Shown piece by piece: positions 42,725-50,465 of a DNA stretch of 64,000 bases. Numbering within the stretch: position 1 is the first letter of the stretch; each line of letters begins with the position of its first letter. The notes below the pieces were generated by a model. It made no database searches. It was not told the origin of the DNA and saw only the letters and a program-made list of their open reading frames with translations. The translations under genes were made by a program, and so were the position numbers. The DNA comes from Bradyrhizobium sp. RP6 (lineage in GTDB: Bacteria; Pseudomonadota; Alphaproteobacteria; Rhizobiales; Xanthobacteraceae): positions 124,001 to 188,000 of the forward strand of contig NZ_RQIT01000002.1 in the NCBI RefSeq assembly GCF_003837805.1, given 5' to 3'.

Positions 42725-43506
42725 TGACAGAGCGCAGCATTGCCATGGCGATCGATCAGGTGGCGGTCCGCTTTGGCGGCCTGGTCGCAATCTCCGACAT
42801 GAGTTTTACAGTCGGGGAGGGCGAGATCGTCAGCCTGATCGGGCCGAACGGCGCCGGCAAGACCACAGCCTTCAACGTCATGACCGGCTTCCTGACGCCG
42901 AGCGCGGGCCGAGTGACCTATCGCAACACTGCGCTCGCCGGTTTGAAGCCGCATCAGATCGCCGATCTCGGTCTGATCCGCACCTTCCAGCGCACCAGCG
43001 TTTTCCCCAACGACACCATCCACGACAATCTCCTGATCGGCCTGCACCGCCAGGGCCGGGTCCGGCTGCTCGATGCCATCCTCGGCCTGCCGGGCGCGCG
43101 CGCCTCGGAGCATAGGCTGCGGCAGCGGGCGGGCGAGCTGCTGGAATGGGTTGGGCTCGAACGTCGCGCGCACGATGCCGCGGGCTCACTGTCCTACGGC
43201 GAGCAGCGTCTCGTCGGTGTCGCGCTGGCGCTCGCGGCGGAACCGTCGATGCTGCTGCTCGACGAGCCGGTGTCCGGCATGAACGCCTCGGAAACCCACC
43301 GCTTCGTCGAGCTGATCCGCAGCATCCGCGACCGCGGCATCACGATCCTCCTGGTCGAGCACGACATGCCGATGGTGATGACCGTCTCGGATCGAATCGT
43401 TGTGCTCAATTACGGCCGCATCATCGCGGAAGGGACACCAGACGTGATCCGCAACGATCCGGCGGTGATCGAGGCCTATCTCGGACATGGAGCGGGACGT
43501 GCTTGA
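42724..43506 (+). CDS. Branched-chain-type ABC transporter ATPase (LivG-like)
   Basis: 260 aa. Walker A GPNGAGKTT, LivG-specific QIADLGLIRTFQRTSVFPN, signature SLSYGEQRLV, Walker B MLLLDEPVSGMN and switch His in LLVEHDMPMVM. Starts at ATG 42724 directly at the LivM stop. Overlaps the LivF-like gene by 20 bp. Forms the ATP-hydrolysing heterodimer with LivF. Confidence 0.94.
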   Translation: MTERSIAMAIDQVAVRFGGLVAISDMSFTVGEGEIVSLIGPNGAGKTTAFNVMTGFLTPSAGRVTYRNTALAGLKPHQIADLGLIRTFQRTSVFPNDTIHDNLLIGLHRQGRVRLLDAILGLPGARASEHRLRQRAGELLEWVGLERRAHDAAGSLSYGEQRLVGVALALAAEPSMLLLDEPVSGMNASETHRFVELIRSIRDRGITILLVEHDMPMVMTVSDRIVVLNYGRIIAEGTPDVIRNDPAVIEAYLGHGAGRA

Positions 43507-44203
43507 GATCCGCGAGATGGTTTGTGGTTATGGCGGCGTCACCGCGCTGCGCGGCATCTCGCTCGAGGTGAAGGCCGGCCAGCTGGTCGCGCTGATCGGT
43601 GCCAACGGCGCCGGCAAGAGCACGACGCTGCGCGCGATCTCCGGCCTCGTGCCGCCACGGTCGGGCCAGATGTGGTTCGAGGGGATCGACATCACCGGGG
43701 CGCGGCCCCCGCGCGTGCTGGCCAGCGGAATCGCGCATTGTCCGGAAGGGCGGCGCGTGTTTCCGCACATGAGCGTCGAGGAGAATCTCGACATGGGAGC
43801 TTACCTCCGTCGTGGTTCGGGTGAGATTGCGGCCGACCGCGACCGCATCTACGCGGAATTTCCGCGGCTCGCCGAGCGGCGCCGGCAGGCGGCAGGGACG
43901 CTGTCCGGTGGCGAGCAGCAGATGCTTGCGATCGGGCGCGCGCTGATGTCGCGACCGCGGCTGATCATGTTCGACGAACCATCGCTCGGGCTCGCGCCCA
44001 ACATCGTCGAGCAGACCTTTGCGATCATCCGCGGCATCCGCGATGCCGGCACCACGGTGCTGCTGGTCGAGCAGAACGCCTTCGCCGCGCTCGAGATGTG
44101 CGATCACGCCTATCTGCTCGAGAACGGTCGTATCGTGCTGTCGGGCGCCGGTACCGAACTGATCGCGAACGAGCATGTGCGCAAGGCCTATCTCGGTGGA
44201 TGA
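43487..44203 (+). CDS. Branched-chain-type ABC transporter ATPase (LivF-like)
   Basis: 238 aa. Walker A GANGAGKST, GIAHCPEGRRVFPHMSVEENL (LivF hallmark), signature TLSGGEQQMLAIGRAL, Walker B LIMFDEPSLGLAP and LLVEQNAFAAL. Starts inside the end of the LivG-like gene (20-bp overlap), indicating coupled translation. Completes the importer begun by the binding protein at 39374. Confidence 0.94.
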   Translation: MERDVLEIREMVCGYGGVTALRGISLEVKAGQLVALIGANGAGKSTTLRAISGLVPPRSGQMWFEGIDITGARPPRVLASGIAHCPEGRRVFPHMSVEENLDMGAYLRRGSGEIAADRDRIYAEFPRLAERRRQAAGTLSGGEQQMLAIGRALMSRPRLIMFDEPSLGLAPNIVEQTFAIIRGIRDAGTTVLLVEQNAFAALEMCDHAYLLENGRIVLSGAGTELIANEHVRKAYLGG

Positions 44204-44528
44204 CGAGGCCGGGTGGATTGCCGTCTGCGATCTCGACCGGCTGAAGCTCGAGGCGATCGTCCGCATCGCCGGGCACGACCTGCTCGTGATCTGGAACGAG
44301 GGCCATGTCGTCGCCTGCGAACGTGCGTGCCCGCACGAACAGGCCGATCTTGCTCTCGGGCGGGTGACGGCAGGGCGGCTTCATTGCCCGCGCCATGCGG
44401 CATCGTTCGATTTGCGCGATGGGGCAATCACCGCGGGATGGCCGAGCCCGCCGCTGCGGCTTTATCCGGTGCGGATCACGGGCGAGCGAATCTGGATAGA
44501 GATGCAGGAGCGGCAGCCGGCGCGATGA
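44196..44528 (+). CDS. Rieske [2Fe-2S] ferredoxin-like protein
   Basis: 110 aa from GTG 44196, which overlaps the LivF-like stop by 8 bp; a start at 44175 would add residues without homology. Cluster motifs CPHEQADL and LHCPRHAASFDLRDG provide the 2 Cys-2 His ligands (CxH and CxxH). This looks like the ferredoxin of a Rieske-type oxygenase, but no oxygenase gene is present, so it may serve as electron carrier for the Mo hydroxylase or an enzyme encoded elsewhere. Confidence 0.86.
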   Translation: MDDEAGWIAVCDLDRLKLEAIVRIAGHDLLVIWNEGHVVACERACPHEQADLALGRVTAGRLHCPRHAASFDLRDGAITAGWPSPPLRLYPVRITGERIWIEMQERQPAR

Positions 44529-44606
44529 TGACATCATGCCCCTGTTTTGCCCGACGAGTCAAAGCGGTCACGACGGTGTCGATTGGCCTTCGAAAAACTT
44601 GCATTT

Positions 44607-44645
44607 GAAAACAACGGGGTCTCTACTGTGCATGGGGTTGTTTTC
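44607..44645. terminator. Bidirectional terminator hairpin
   Basis: Perfect 9-bp stem GAAAACAAC (44607-44615) / GTTGTTTTC (44637-44645) with a 21-nt loop, located between the convergent Rieske and hydrolase genes. The T-rich and A-rich arms serve both directions. Confidence 0.7.
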
Positions 44646-44651
44646 GCAGTT

Positions 44652-45524
44652 TTAATCCAGCAGTCGCCGAACGGCGTCCACGAGAATGCCGTCCGGCCGG
44701 CGCAGCGCCTCGAGAATGGTGAAATGGTCGGCGCCTTTGACCGGGATGAGCTTGCCCGGCGCTCCCGCCGCCGCGCGCTTCTCGTGGAAATCGATTGAAT
44801 CGTTCACGAGGGCCGGCAGCTCGTTGCTTCCATAGGCGATGTCGAGCCGCTTCTGCGTCACGGGCAGGCGAAGCGGCGACAGCCTCGCGACTTCCTGATC
44901 CGTCAGCTTCAGCGCTTTGTTCAGCCCGGTATCGCGGATCGGTGCGAGATCATAGACGCCAGAGATCGCCAGTCCCGCCTGGACGCGCGGATGATCGAGC
45001 GCCATCGCAACGAGATGGGCGCCGGCGGACCAGCCCGACAGGACGATCCGGCCGGCGATGCCATAGGACGCGCCATGCGCGGCGAGCCAGTCGAGTGCGC
45101 GCGGGATTTCGCCGACGATGTCGGTCAGGGACACCTCGGGCGCCAGCGAATAGCCGGGTATGGCAACCGACCAGCCATGCGCCGCGACGCCTTCGACCAG
45201 CATGGCGAACAGCTCTCGCGAATTGCGCTGCCAATAGCCGCCGTGCAGGAACAACAGGCAGGGCGCATCCGGCCTGGCCGCGGGGTAGAGGTCGATCTTG
45301 TTGTTGGCTCGCTCACCATAGGGCAGGTCGAGGTGGGATTTCAGCGTGCCCCGCAGCCGGCCGGAGGCTTCGTTGCGCTCGGCGATCAGGGCCGCGCTGT
45401 TCTTGACGGCCGCGTTGTTGTCATAGGCGGCATCGCGTTCTGCCTGGGACAGCTCGGACCACCTCCCACGGGGGTCGGCCGACCGAATTGTCGAATGAGC
45501 GTTCTCAGCCAAGAGACTCTCCAT
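44652..45524 (-). CDS. Alpha/beta hydrolase, kynurenine-formamidase-like
   Basis: 290 aa. LLFLHGGYWQRNSRELFAML contains the HGG(Y)W oxyanion motif typical of arylformamidase/esterase relatives, VLSGWSAGAHL the nucleophile elbow GxSxG, and KGADHFTILEAL the catalytic His. The ATG at 45524 is preferred over an upstream TTG (45557) because the N-terminus MESLLAENAH is where the family starts. Convergent with the catabolic operon; it may hydrolyse an amide or formamide intermediate, but this is inference. Confidence 0.86.
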   Translation of the reverse strand: MESLLAENAHSTIRSADPRGRWSELSQAERDAAYDNNAAVKNSAALIAERNEASGRLRGTLKSHLDLPYGERANNKIDLYPAARPDAPCLLFLHGGYWQRNSRELFAMLVEGVAAHGWSVAIPGYSLAPEVSLTDIVGEIPRALDWLAAHGASYGIAGRIVLSGWSAGAHLVAMALDHPRVQAGLAISGVYDLAPIRDTGLNKALKLTDQEVARLSPLRLPVTQKRLDIAYGSNELPALVNDSIDFHEKRAAAGAPGKLIPVKGADHFTILEALRRPDGILVDAVRRLLD

Positions 45525-45578
45525 TGCGCCTGCGCCCCCGGTGGCGCGCTTGTCCAACTTGGATCGGCGATTCCGTGC

Positions 45579-45616
45579 CTGGATGCAATACGGCCTGCCT
45601 CACTCGATGCATCCAG
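45579..45616. repeat. Inverted repeat upstream of the alpha/beta hydrolase gene
   Basis: Perfect 9-bp arms CTGGATGCA (45579-45587) and TGCATCCAG (45608-45616) with a 20-nt spacer, 55 bp upstream of the hydrolase ATG. Could be a regulator site or an mRNA hairpin; no regulator is adjacent. Confidence 0.5.
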
Positions 45617-45665
45617 CGTGCCAGCATCCTCCGAGATGACGCACAGGCGCCATCCGCCGGTGTTG

Positions 45666-45705
45666 GATCGATCCGGACCGCGCGGTCGCATGATCCGGAT
45701 CGATC
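45666..45705 (-). terminator. Long hairpin after the Gly-rich protein gene
   Basis: Perfect 12-bp arms GATCGATCCGGA (45666-45677) and TCCGGATCGATC (45694-45705) with a 16-nt loop, starting 19 bp beyond the stop of the Gly/His-rich gene read leftward. No T-run follows, so it may be an mRNA 3' stabiliser rather than a classical terminator. Confidence 0.5.
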
Positions 45706-45723
45706 GGCGCCGTGCGTGCGGAC

Positions 45724-46110
45724 CTAGCTGCAGCTCAGCGGCAACGGTCGGCCCGGATTCAGCTCGTACCAGTCATAGCAATCCGGATAGCCGTAGAATC
45801 CATATCCAGACCGGAAGCGGTCAAAACGGTGAAACGCGTGCTGCCGGAGGCCGCGGGTCGCGACATGATCGCCGAAGCCGAGGTGCTCGCCGCCGAATCG
45901 GGCTCCGCCGCCGAATCCGCCGGCATGTCCCATACCGCCGAAATGCGCGCCGCCACCGAAACCCATGTGACCGCCGCCAAAGCCCATATGTCCGCCACCG
46001 AAGCCACCGCCGCCGTGGCCACCTCCACCGCCGCCATGTGCCTCGGCCGTTCCGACCGCCAGCGCTGAGGCAAGCGCCGCTGTCGCCATGATCATCAATG
46101 CTCGTTTCAT
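45724..46110 (-). CDS. Exported Gly/His-rich protein (128 aa)
   Basis: Signal peptide MKRALMIMATAALASALAVG...AEA, then a low-complexity part made of GGGHMGFGG-type repeats (about residues 27-80) rich in Gly, His, Met and Phe, and an aromatic C-terminus YGFYGYPDCYDWYE. GGAG precedes the ATG. The Met/His content could bind metal (Cu/Ni), but that is speculation. Similar Gly-rich exported proteins are frequent in Bradyrhizobium. Confidence 0.78.
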   Translation of the reverse strand: MKRALMIMATAALASALAVGTAEAHGGGGGGHGGGGFGGGHMGFGGGHMGFGGGAHFGGMGHAGGFGGGARFGGEHLGFGDHVATRGLRQHAFHRFDRFRSGYGFYGYPDCYDWYELNPGRPLPLSCS

Positions 46111-46368
46111 GAGGAACTCCTTTCGTGTTCGGATTCCCGGCGGCCGATGCCGTCGCTTCAGCCTCGTGCCGTCAGCAAGTCCCGTCTCGACAGGAAGATG
46201 GGACGGTCGCGCGGCAATCCCACTGAATTCGATTTCAGGAGCGGGGCGCTGCGCATCGGCGAGGTGATCCGCCGACGCCGGCGGGGACGGGCTCAGAGTC
46301 AGGCCCGTCCCCATCGCTGAGCGGCGGCGACCGAGCGAGCCGCCCGGCCGGCCGCGACGTCGTCGGGA

Positions 46369-46614
46369 TCAGAAGCTGCCGGTGCCCGGCTCACAGGGAA
46401 CGTTGTTGCCAGTCCATGGCGCCGTCGCAAACGCGCCGACACGCGGCGCTGGAACGCAGGCGCGGCCGACCTGATAGACCGAGCCGTACGATGCAACCGG
46501 ATCGGCTTGCATGGCGGATGGGCGGACGTCGGTATGGCGCTCCCGCGCCATGGCGGGTCCGCCGAGCATGGCGACTGCGATCAGTCCGGTCGACAAGAGC
46601 TTGAGGGTGGTCAT
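46369..46614 (-). CDS. MTTLKL-family small exported protein (copy 1)
   Basis: 81 aa. Signal peptide MTTLKLLSTGLIAVAMLGGP ending PAMARE; mature part has two Cys (RACVPAPRVGAF and NNVPCEPGTG). Paralogue of the gene at 55959-56192: both share MTTLKL, GLIA, PAMARE, C-x-PAP/RAPxVGA, APW and PCEP. GGAG lies upstream of the ATG. The conserved Cys pair suggests a disulfide in the periplasm. Function unknown. Confidence 0.8.
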   Translation of the reverse strand: MTTLKLLSTGLIAVAMLGGPAMARERHTDVRPSAMQADPVASYGSVYQVGRACVPAPRVGAFATAPWTGNNVPCEPGTGSF

Positions 46615-47099
46615 TTGGCTTCTCCTTTGATGACAGCTGGCAGTCCAAGCCGGCCTGCGAAGGAGGTGCGGACGAGCGCGCGTCGACAAAACGCACGAAA
46701 TGCTCACCCGCGTTCAATGGACCGTGATCCCGGCCTTGCCGGCAAGCACGATCGTGCAAACTCGCAACGTTCTCGATCTTGGCGCGTAACAGCAGCCTCG
46801 CTGAGGGCATATCTGCTGGAACGTCCTGCTGCTTGGAGATGTGAGATGATCATCGCGACAGCACATTCGATCGCCTTCGCGCCGGCGCCCGCGGTGGCCG
46901 CGCTTCCAGGCTCCCTGACATGCAATTTAATGGAGCTTCATTCCCCGCAGAACTACTTCTCTTGCCAGAGCGCGGTGCGTCGCATGCCGGTCCTGCCTCG
47001 CATGTTCGGCCCGGGCGGGCATTGAACATGTCGTCGCGGATCACCGAGCCCATGTTTCGCCGCCGGCCGCGAGGCCTCGCAGGACGTGGGACCAGCACA
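46615..47099. other. Intergenic region without supported gene
   Basis: 485 bp between the small exported protein gene and the response regulator gene. It holds a perfect 12-bp palindrome CTTGCCGGCAAG (46735-46746). Short frames exist but none has a ribosome site plus plausible composition. An in-frame ATG at 47028 could extend the response regulator. Promoters for both flanking genes should be here but I cannot pin them down. Confidence 0.5.
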
Positions 47100-47777
47100 A
47101 TGACGCGGATACTCCTGATCGAGGATGACGCCGAGACCGCCGACGCGATCGTCGCCGAACTCACCGAGCGCGGGTTCGAGGTGCGATGGGCGCCTGACGG
47201 AATAGGCGGTCTCGATCGGGCGCGAGAATCCTCTCCCGATGCCCTGATCGTCGATCGCATGCTGCCCGGAATGGACGGGTTGACCGTCATCGAGGCCCTG
47301 CGCAAGGACCAGGTCAGGACGCCCGTTCTGGTGCTGAGTGCGCTCGGCGCGGTCGACGACAGGGTGCGTGGATTGCGCGTCGGAGGAGACGACTATCTCA
47401 CCAAGCCGTTCGCGCTGATCGAGCTCGTCGCGCGAGTGGAGGCATTGCTGCGGCGTCCGATCGACAGCCGCGAGACCACGTTGCGCGCCGGGCCGCTGGA
47501 ACTCGACCTGATCGAGCGGACCGTGCGGCGTGGCGAGCGCGAGATCGATCTGCTGCCGCGCGAATTCCGTCTGCTCGAATACATGATGCGCCGGAGCGAT
47601 CAGCTGCTCACACGTGCGATGCTGCTCGAGGAGGTCTGGAACTACAAATTCGTTCCGGCAACCACCAATCTCATCGATGTGCACATGGGGCGCCTTCGTC
47701 ACAAGGTCGACGGCCCCGGCGAGACGCCGCTCATCCACAACGTTCGCGGCTCCGGCTTCGTGCTGCGCGTTCGCTAA
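47100..47777 (+). CDS. OmpR/PhoB-type response regulator
   Basis: 225 aa. Receiver domain: acidic pair IEDD at 7-10, phospho-acceptor D52 in LIVDRMLPG, Lys in YLTKPFAL; then a winged-helix DNA-binding domain (LLPREFRLLEYMMRRSDQLLTRAMLLEEVW, MGRLRHKVD, HNVRGSGFVLR). Start at ATG 47100 where homology begins. Followed by its sensor kinase gene 17 nt downstream. Resembles the QseB/TctD group of regulators; target genes not evident, although the exported-protein genes beside it are candidates. Confidence 0.93.
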   Translation: MTRILLIEDDAETADAIVAELTERGFEVRWAPDGIGGLDRARESSPDALIVDRMLPGMDGLTVIEALRKDQVRTPVLVLSALGAVDDRVRGLRVGGDDYLTKPFALIELVARVEALLRRPIDSRETTLRAGPLELDLIERTVRRGEREIDLLPREFRLLEYMMRRSDQLLTRAMLLEEVWNYKFVPATTNLIDVHMGRLRHKVDGPGETPLIHNVRGSGFVLRVR

Positions 47778-47794
47778 ACCGGTCCGGCGGATCG

Positions 47795-49219
47795 ATGCGC
47801 CAGATTCAGTTCATTCGTTCCAACACGTTCCTCTGCGCCGCGGCAATGGCGGCCACGCTGGCGCTGTTCGTCGTCGGGCTATTCGCCTTCATCTACTGGA
47901 AGATCGACGACTACCTGATCGTGCGATCCGACCGCATGATCGCAACGCAGCTCAACTTCATGGCCGAGCTGCCGCCCGGCCGCCTCATCGACGCGATCTC
48001 CGATCATCTCAAGCAGGATTCAAGGGGCGTGCAATATGCCGGGTTGTTCGACGCCGCAGGGACTCCGCTTGCCGGCAACATCGGGCGATTGCCATCGCGG
48101 CTCGATCTCGGCGGACCAGTCCAGGGCGTGCGGCTCGCGCGGACCGGGCCCTCGGCGGCTCGCGATGCCGTTGTCAAGGCCGCGGGCAGGCGGCTGAGCA
48201 ACGGTCATATCCTGGTGATTGGGAGGAACGTCGACGAGACGCGCGAGATATCGAGCGTCGTCGGGCAGGCGCTGCTGCTCGGTCTGCTGCCGGCATTCTG
48301 CCTCTGCCTGCTGGCCGGGGCCTGGCTGAGCGTCCGCGCCCAGAGGCGCGTGGAGCAGGTGAACCAGAGGGTTCAGCGCATCGTGGCCGGCGATCTCCGC
48401 GAACGGCTCCCGCAGACCAACGCCGACGATCCGTTCGCGCGGCTGGCCAGGATCGTCAACGGCATGCTCGATGAAATGGAGACTACGATCAACGCGCTGG
48501 CCGGCGTGGGCAACGATATTGCTCACGATCTCAGGACGCCGCTCACGCGAGCCCGCCTGGCGCTGGAGCGCGGCCGCTCGCACGCGGCCACTCTGGAGGA
48601 CCTTCAGGACATCGTGGACAAGGCAATGGCCGGAATCGACCAGTCGCTCGCAATCATCACCGCGCTGCTGCGCCTGGCCGAAATCGAAAGCAGCAGCCGG
48701 ACGGCCGGTTTCGGCGACGTCGCGCTCGACGAGATTCTGCGGCAGGTGTGCGATGTCTACGAACCCATCGCCGAAGACAAGGATATCGAAATTGACGTCG
48801 AGATCGACCTCAAGGTGCAGGTGCGGGGTGATCGGGACCTGTTGTTCGAGGCGGTTGCCAATCTCGTAGACAATGCCGTCAAATTTACCCCTGCGGGCGG
48901 AAGAGTGACGCTCGCGCTGGTGTCGGACGACAGGACCGCGCTCGTGCGCGTGATCGATACCGGGCCCGGCATCGGCGAAGGGGAGCGCGAGGCGGTGCTG
49001 CGCCGGTTCTATCGCTCCGACAAGATGCGCAACACGCCGGGAGTGGGGCTGGGCCTGAGTCTTGTCGCAGCCATCGTCAAGCTGCATGGCTTCTGCCTGA
49101 CCATTTGCCCGGCACCCGGCGGACGGGTGGAGATCCTCGCCCCGACGGGCGCGACATCACGCGAAGCCGCGGCGTCCGCACCGGCTCGTTCGCTTCACGT
49201 GAGCCTCGCGCCGATGTGA
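47795..49219 (+). CDS. Sensor histidine kinase, partner of the upstream regulator
   Basis: 474 aa. Two membrane helices (about 12-34 and 156-178) enclose a periplasmic sensor of roughly 120 residues; HAMP follows (RVEQVNQRVQRIVAGDL), then HisKA with H244 in DIAHDLRTPL, and HATPase with NLVDNAVKFTP (N box), DTGPGIGEG (G1) and GVGLGLSLV (G2). All catalytic boxes are intact. Lies in an operon with the response regulator. Signal unknown. Confidence 0.93.
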   Translation: MRQIQFIRSNTFLCAAAMAATLALFVVGLFAFIYWKIDDYLIVRSDRMIATQLNFMAELPPGRLIDAISDHLKQDSRGVQYAGLFDAAGTPLAGNIGRLPSRLDLGGPVQGVRLARTGPSAARDAVVKAAGRRLSNGHILVIGRNVDETREISSVVGQALLLGLLPAFCLCLLAGAWLSVRAQRRVEQVNQRVQRIVAGDLRERLPQTNADDPFARLARIVNGMLDEMETTINALAGVGNDIAHDLRTPLTRARLALERGRSHAATLEDLQDIVDKAMAGIDQSLAIITALLRLAEIESSSRTAGFGDVALDEILRQVCDVYEPIAEDKDIEIDVEIDLKVQVRGDRDLLFEAVANLVDNAVKFTPAGGRVTLALVSDDRTALVRVIDTGPGIGEGEREAVLRRFYRSDKMRNTPGVGLGLSLVAAIVKLHGFCLTICPAPGGRVEILAPTGATSREAAASAPARSLHVSLAPM

Positions 49220-49366
49220 CCACAGATGCCATGTGCGACACGTGCGAAGCGGAAAGAGCAGCGAGATATCTGAAAGCGAATTCAGGCTTGTTAAGTGCAG
49301 TTTACTGGCGCCGCCAGTGGGAGGCTTCTTACGTTCCGCTTGCGGGTTCGAATGTGGGAGCAGAAC

Positions 49367-50401
49367 ATGCCAACGCGACACGCGGGTTTGAACAGGATCG
49401 ATACGGCCGAGCCGGGCAGGCGTACGGCGGCCGCTGTGTTCAATGCGTATTCGTCAGTCATCGGTCGATACGACCTGCTAGAACGCGAGCAGGAGCAGCA
49501 GCTTGCGCGTCGCTGGCAGGAGACGAGGGACGGCGATGCCGCGAACGCGCTCATCACGAGCCATCTCCGGCTCGCCGCCAAGGTCGCGCGGACCTACAAG
49601 GGATACGGCCTTCCATTCGCAGATCTCATGGCCGAGGCCAATCTCGGGCTGGTGATTGCCGCGTCCCGGTTCGAGCCCGACCGAAACTCGCGATTTTCTA
49701 CCTATGCGACGTGGTGGATCAAGGCCGCCATCCACGAATACATCCTGCGCTCCTGGTCGCTGGTCAAGATCGGAACAACGGCTGCTCAGAAGAAGCTGTT
49801 CTTCCGGCTTCGTGGCGAGATGAGAAGGGTCGGCCAGGGCGGGATGGCGCGGCTTACCCCCGATGTCGCCGAGGCGATCGCCACCAAGCTTGAAGTTTCG
49901 GCGCGCGAGGTGATGGAGATGGATTGCCGCCTGCACGGTGACTTGTCGCTGAATGCGCGGGTCGGCGGCGACGAACAAGGTACCGAGTGGGAGGCCTTGC
50001 TTGTGGACGAGGCGAGCGACGCCGAGACCATCCTTGCCGATCAGGATCAGATGGAACATCGGACCGATGCCTTGCGCATTGCGCTGAATGGCCTGACGGC
50101 GCGCGAGCGGCGCGTGCTGGAGGCAAGGCGGCTGGCGGAGCATCCCCCGACACTCGATCAACTCGCCCGCGAGCTTTCGATCTCCAGCGAACGCGTCCGG
50201 CAGATCGAGATTCGTGCCTTTGCAAAGGTCAGGCGTGCAGCCATCCGTGCCACCGAGGAGCCCGCGGCCGCCCGCGGACAGGAACGGCGCGTGGCGCCGT
50301 CTCAGTCGTCCCCCAATTGTTCCGGCAGTGTCTCCAGCGCGAGGCGTTCGCCTCGACGCGAGCGATCGAGAGGTCGCGATGCTGAACTCGTTTTCATTTG
50401 A
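49367..50401 (+). CDS. rpoH: RpoH-type alternative sigma factor with extended basic C-terminus
   Basis: 344 aa, longer than the usual 285-300. Region 2: PFADLMAEANLGLVIAASRFEP and FSTYATWWIKAAIHEYILRSWSLVK; the RpoH box appears as TTAAQKKLFFRLR; region 4.2 LARELSISSERVRQIEIRAF is intact. About 50 extra residues rich in Ser, Arg and Pro follow. ATG 49367 has GGGAG upstream. Bradyrhizobium has several rpoH genes; this looks like an additional, divergent one. Placed before an RND efflux operon, which it might control (inference). Confidence 0.9.
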   Translation: MPTRHAGLNRIDTAEPGRRTAAAVFNAYSSVIGRYDLLEREQEQQLARRWQETRDGDAANALITSHLRLAAKVARTYKGYGLPFADLMAEANLGLVIAASRFEPDRNSRFSTYATWWIKAAIHEYILRSWSLVKIGTTAAQKKLFFRLRGEMRRVGQGGMARLTPDVAEAIATKLEVSAREVMEMDCRLHGDLSLNARVGGDEQGTEWEALLVDEASDAETILADQDQMEHRTDALRIALNGLTARERRVLEARRLAEHPPTLDQLARELSISSERVRQIEIRAFAKVRRAAIRATEEPAAARGQERRVAPSQSSPNCSGSVSSARRSPRRERSRGRDAELVFI

Positions 50402-50465
50402 ACGGTCAAGCAGCGTGGTCATCTGAACTGAGATCTCCCGCAACCTGCTGCAGGTAGTCGTCGTC

